Shown piece by piece: positions 31,709 through 33,106 of a stretch of 33,106 nucleotides of DNA. Position numbers and translations under genes: made by a program. The stretch spans positions 1-33,106 of the forward strand of contig JANOYV010000073.1 of the NCBI GenBank assembly GCA_031429105.1, given 5' to 3'. The notes under the pieces are model-generated. The model was not told the origin of the DNA, ran no database searches, and saw nothing but the letters and a program-made list of their open reading frames with translations. Origin of the DNA: JAKFWF01 sp031429105 (GTDB lineage: Bacteria > Pseudomonadota > Alphaproteobacteria > Rhizobiales > Hyphomicrobiaceae). The number at the start of each line of letters is the position of its first letter. Within the stretch, counting starts at the first letter, position 1.

Positions 31709-33106
31709 ACGTCACCACTTTTTTCGTGAATCCATTCCACTTTTGGGTAGAAAACAGCGCCCGAAGGATATCCTGCCGGGATAACGCCAAGCCTGTAGAC
31801 ACGGTGATGGTACTCATAGAAGTCACTTACGCCTGGAATATTAGGGCAAAGTCCGAGTGATATAAGATACTCTCCTTCAAGCATCTGCAGATCAGGCAAA
31901 ACGGCTCGCATCACGCCCCTTCGACCCGCTCGCGTCCGGTAGGGCGCCTCATCATAGGCTAGAGGCTCTGCACCCGATAGATTCACGGTATTGAACTGGG
32001 CGATCATCACCATATCCCGCTCGCGCTCGATACCAATCCCGATGCCAAGCGTATCGGCTGGTACTTCGCCGTCGCAGTGGTAATGCACGTCGATCTGCAG
32101 CGTGTCCCACGTCCTGATCACGGATGCGGGGCGGCCATCGCCATCGAGGAAAACAACACGATCAATGATGATCGGGCCTTTGCGGTAGACCTTCGCGATC
32201 GAGCGGTTATCGCTGACGGGATCCGCTGACTTCACCTGCGCTGCTGTGAAAATCGTATCGAGTGATGGGGGGGCGAGCCGTGCGGTTTCGGGCACCGTCT
32301 CTGGTAATAGTACGGGCATTATCGGCACTTCCAAAGCCGTCGAGTCGGCCGGGGCAACAGGCGCCACAACTGTGAGCTTAGGAATTGTCAGTGGCTCGAT
32401 GGGTTGAATTGGCTCTACCTTGCTAATCTCGAACACCAACGCAGGCGTTGGCACAATGGCCGGACTGATGACCGGCGCGTCAGCCTTATCGATCTCGATC
32501 TCCACCATACGTCCGACGTTGTTGGAGATCCGCACATGCTGGTCATAGTCGTAGTGCTTCGCCACGTCGCGCGCAGAACCGACCTCGCGGACAATCCCCT
32601 GATCAAGCCAGACTGCCGATTGGCACAACTGCGCAACTTGGTTAGTGCCGTGGCTGACGAACAAGACCGTCGCGCCACTTGAGCAAATTTCACGAATGCG
32701 CTTGAAACTTTTAGCGACGAAATAGCTATCGCCAGCAGCCAACGCTTCATCGACGATCAGGATATCCGGATCGATGCTGATCGCGGTCGAAAACGTCAAA
32801 CGCGCTTGCATGCCTGAGGAATAAGTCCGAAACGGCTGGTCAATCACCGAACCTAATTCGGTGAAATTGATGATCCATTCGGATTTTTCTTCAATTTCTG
32901 CCCGCGACATACCCAGGCACATGCCACCCGTGATAATATTTTCGCGCCCCGTGTAATCAGGATGAAACCCCGTTCCAAGCTCCAGGATCGATGAAATCTT
33001 GCCACGGACTTCGACCGCCCCTTCGGTCGCATCAAGAAGGCCAGCAACAATTTTCAACAGCGTACTTTTACCGGACCCATTTGGACCAACGATGCCAACC
33101 ACATGA
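31705..33106 (-). CDS. Wzt-like ATPase of a polysaccharide ABC exporter (5' end outside window)
   Basis: The frame is open to the window edge; at least 467 codons are visible and the first strand of the ATPase is missing. Seen from the edge: V-G-I-V-G-P-N-G-S-G-K-S-T (Walker A), I-S-S-I-L-E-L-G-T-G-F-H-P and T-G-R-E-N-I typical of O-antigen/teichoic exporter ATPases, Y-S-S-G-M-Q-A-R-L (signature), I-L-I-V-D-E-A-L-A-A-G-D (Walker B) and V-S-H-G. A Pro/Val-rich linker of about 90 residues then leads to a Wzt-type C-terminal beta-sandwich (S-I-A-K-V through W-I-H-E-K), which in Wzt recognises the modified end of the glycan. The GTG at 33102 is internal, not the start. First visible gene of the export operon. 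Confidence 0.88.
   Translation of the reverse strand, partial: HVVGIVGPNGSGKSTLLKIVAGLLDATEGAVEVRGKISSILELGTGFHPDYTGRENIITGGMCLGMSRAEIEEKSEWIINFTELGSVIDQPFRTYSSGMQARLTFSTAISIDPDILIVDEALAAGDSYFVAKSFKRIREICSSGATVLFVSHGTNQVAQLCQSAVWLDQGIVREVGSARDVAKHYDYDQHVRISNNVGRMVEIEIDKADAPVISPAIVPTPALVFEISKVEPIQPIEPLTIPKLTVVAPVAPADSTALEVPIMPVLLPETVPETARLAPPSLDTIFTAAQVKSADPVSDNRSIAKVYRKGPIIIDRVVFLDGDGRPASVIRTWDTLQIDVHYHCDGEVPADTLGIGIGIERERDMVMIAQFNTVNLSGAEPLAYDEAPYRTRAGRRGVMRAVLPDLQMLEGEYLISLGLCPNIPGVSDFYEYHHRVYRLGVIPAGYPSGAVFYPKVEWIHEKSGDV

Noticed and set aside
1..33106. tRNA, rRNA, CRISPR array, insertion sequence, prophage or integron
   Set aside because: I found no tRNA-like cloverleaf in the gaps between genes, no spaced identical repeats, and no transposase, integrase or phage protein.

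Overview
The window is about 33 kb of an alphaproteobacterial chromosome. The evidence is the gene order trpC-moaC-moeA, the mraZ-rsmH-ftsL-ftsI-murE/murF-mraY division and wall cluster, an alphaproteobacterial type of Tgt, a DAP-type MurE, and many ATGA/GTGA overlaps in G+C-rich DNA. I cannot place it below class. I see no rRNA, tRNA, CRISPR array, insertion sequence or prophage.

Layout, left to right. (1) 1-2201: the 5' part of a DUF2157 membrane protein, and a secreted protein with a VHL beta domain and Cys-rich repeats, both on the minus strand. The spacer before the DUF2157 gene carries a tandem operator-like site. (2) 2398-7019, plus strand: trpC, moaC and moeA (tightly overlapping), an exported amidohydrolase, and tgt, whose zinc site is largely missing. 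(3) 7306-7848, minus strand: a type II toxin-antitoxin pair whose ParE/RelE-like toxin is broken by a one-base frameshift. (4) 7941-14389: panC plus a fused double-ATPase ABC protein on the minus strand, divergent from a four-gene dipeptide/oligopeptide-type importer (two permeases, two ATPases) on the plus strand. No substrate-binding protein is present. (5) 14394-18490, minus strand: a class III CoA-transferase followed by a complete NitT/TauT-type ABC importer. (6) 18706-22217: small exported proteins, a caspase-like protease with SH3 and YARHG domains, and an exported MetX-like alpha/beta hydrolase. (7) 22218-30157: a regulatory region with four MraZ-box-like repeats, a hairpin and a DnaA box, then mraZ, rsmH, ftsL, ftsI, a murE-murF fusion and mraY. 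The usual continuation (murD, ftsW, murG and so on) is absent. (8) 30144-33106, minus strand: a polysaccharide-export operon with a Wzt-like ATPase, an unknown 81-residue protein and a glycosyltransferase. It converges on mraY with a 14-bp overlap.

How the genes work together: region 7 is one co-directional operon for septal wall synthesis. Region 5 looks like import of an organic acid coupled to its activation with CoA. Region 4 looks like oligopeptide or opine-like import that depends on a binding protein encoded elsewhere. Region 8 builds and exports a surface glycan. The most unusual items are the secreted VHL-domain protein that keeps the residues of the hydroxyproline pocket, the murE-murF fusion at a former ATGA junction, the frameshifted toxin, Tgt without most of its zinc ligands, and the caspase-SH3-YARHG protein. 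I did not find a clear new multi-gene defence or signalling system; the VHL protein and the caspase-like protein are the best leads.
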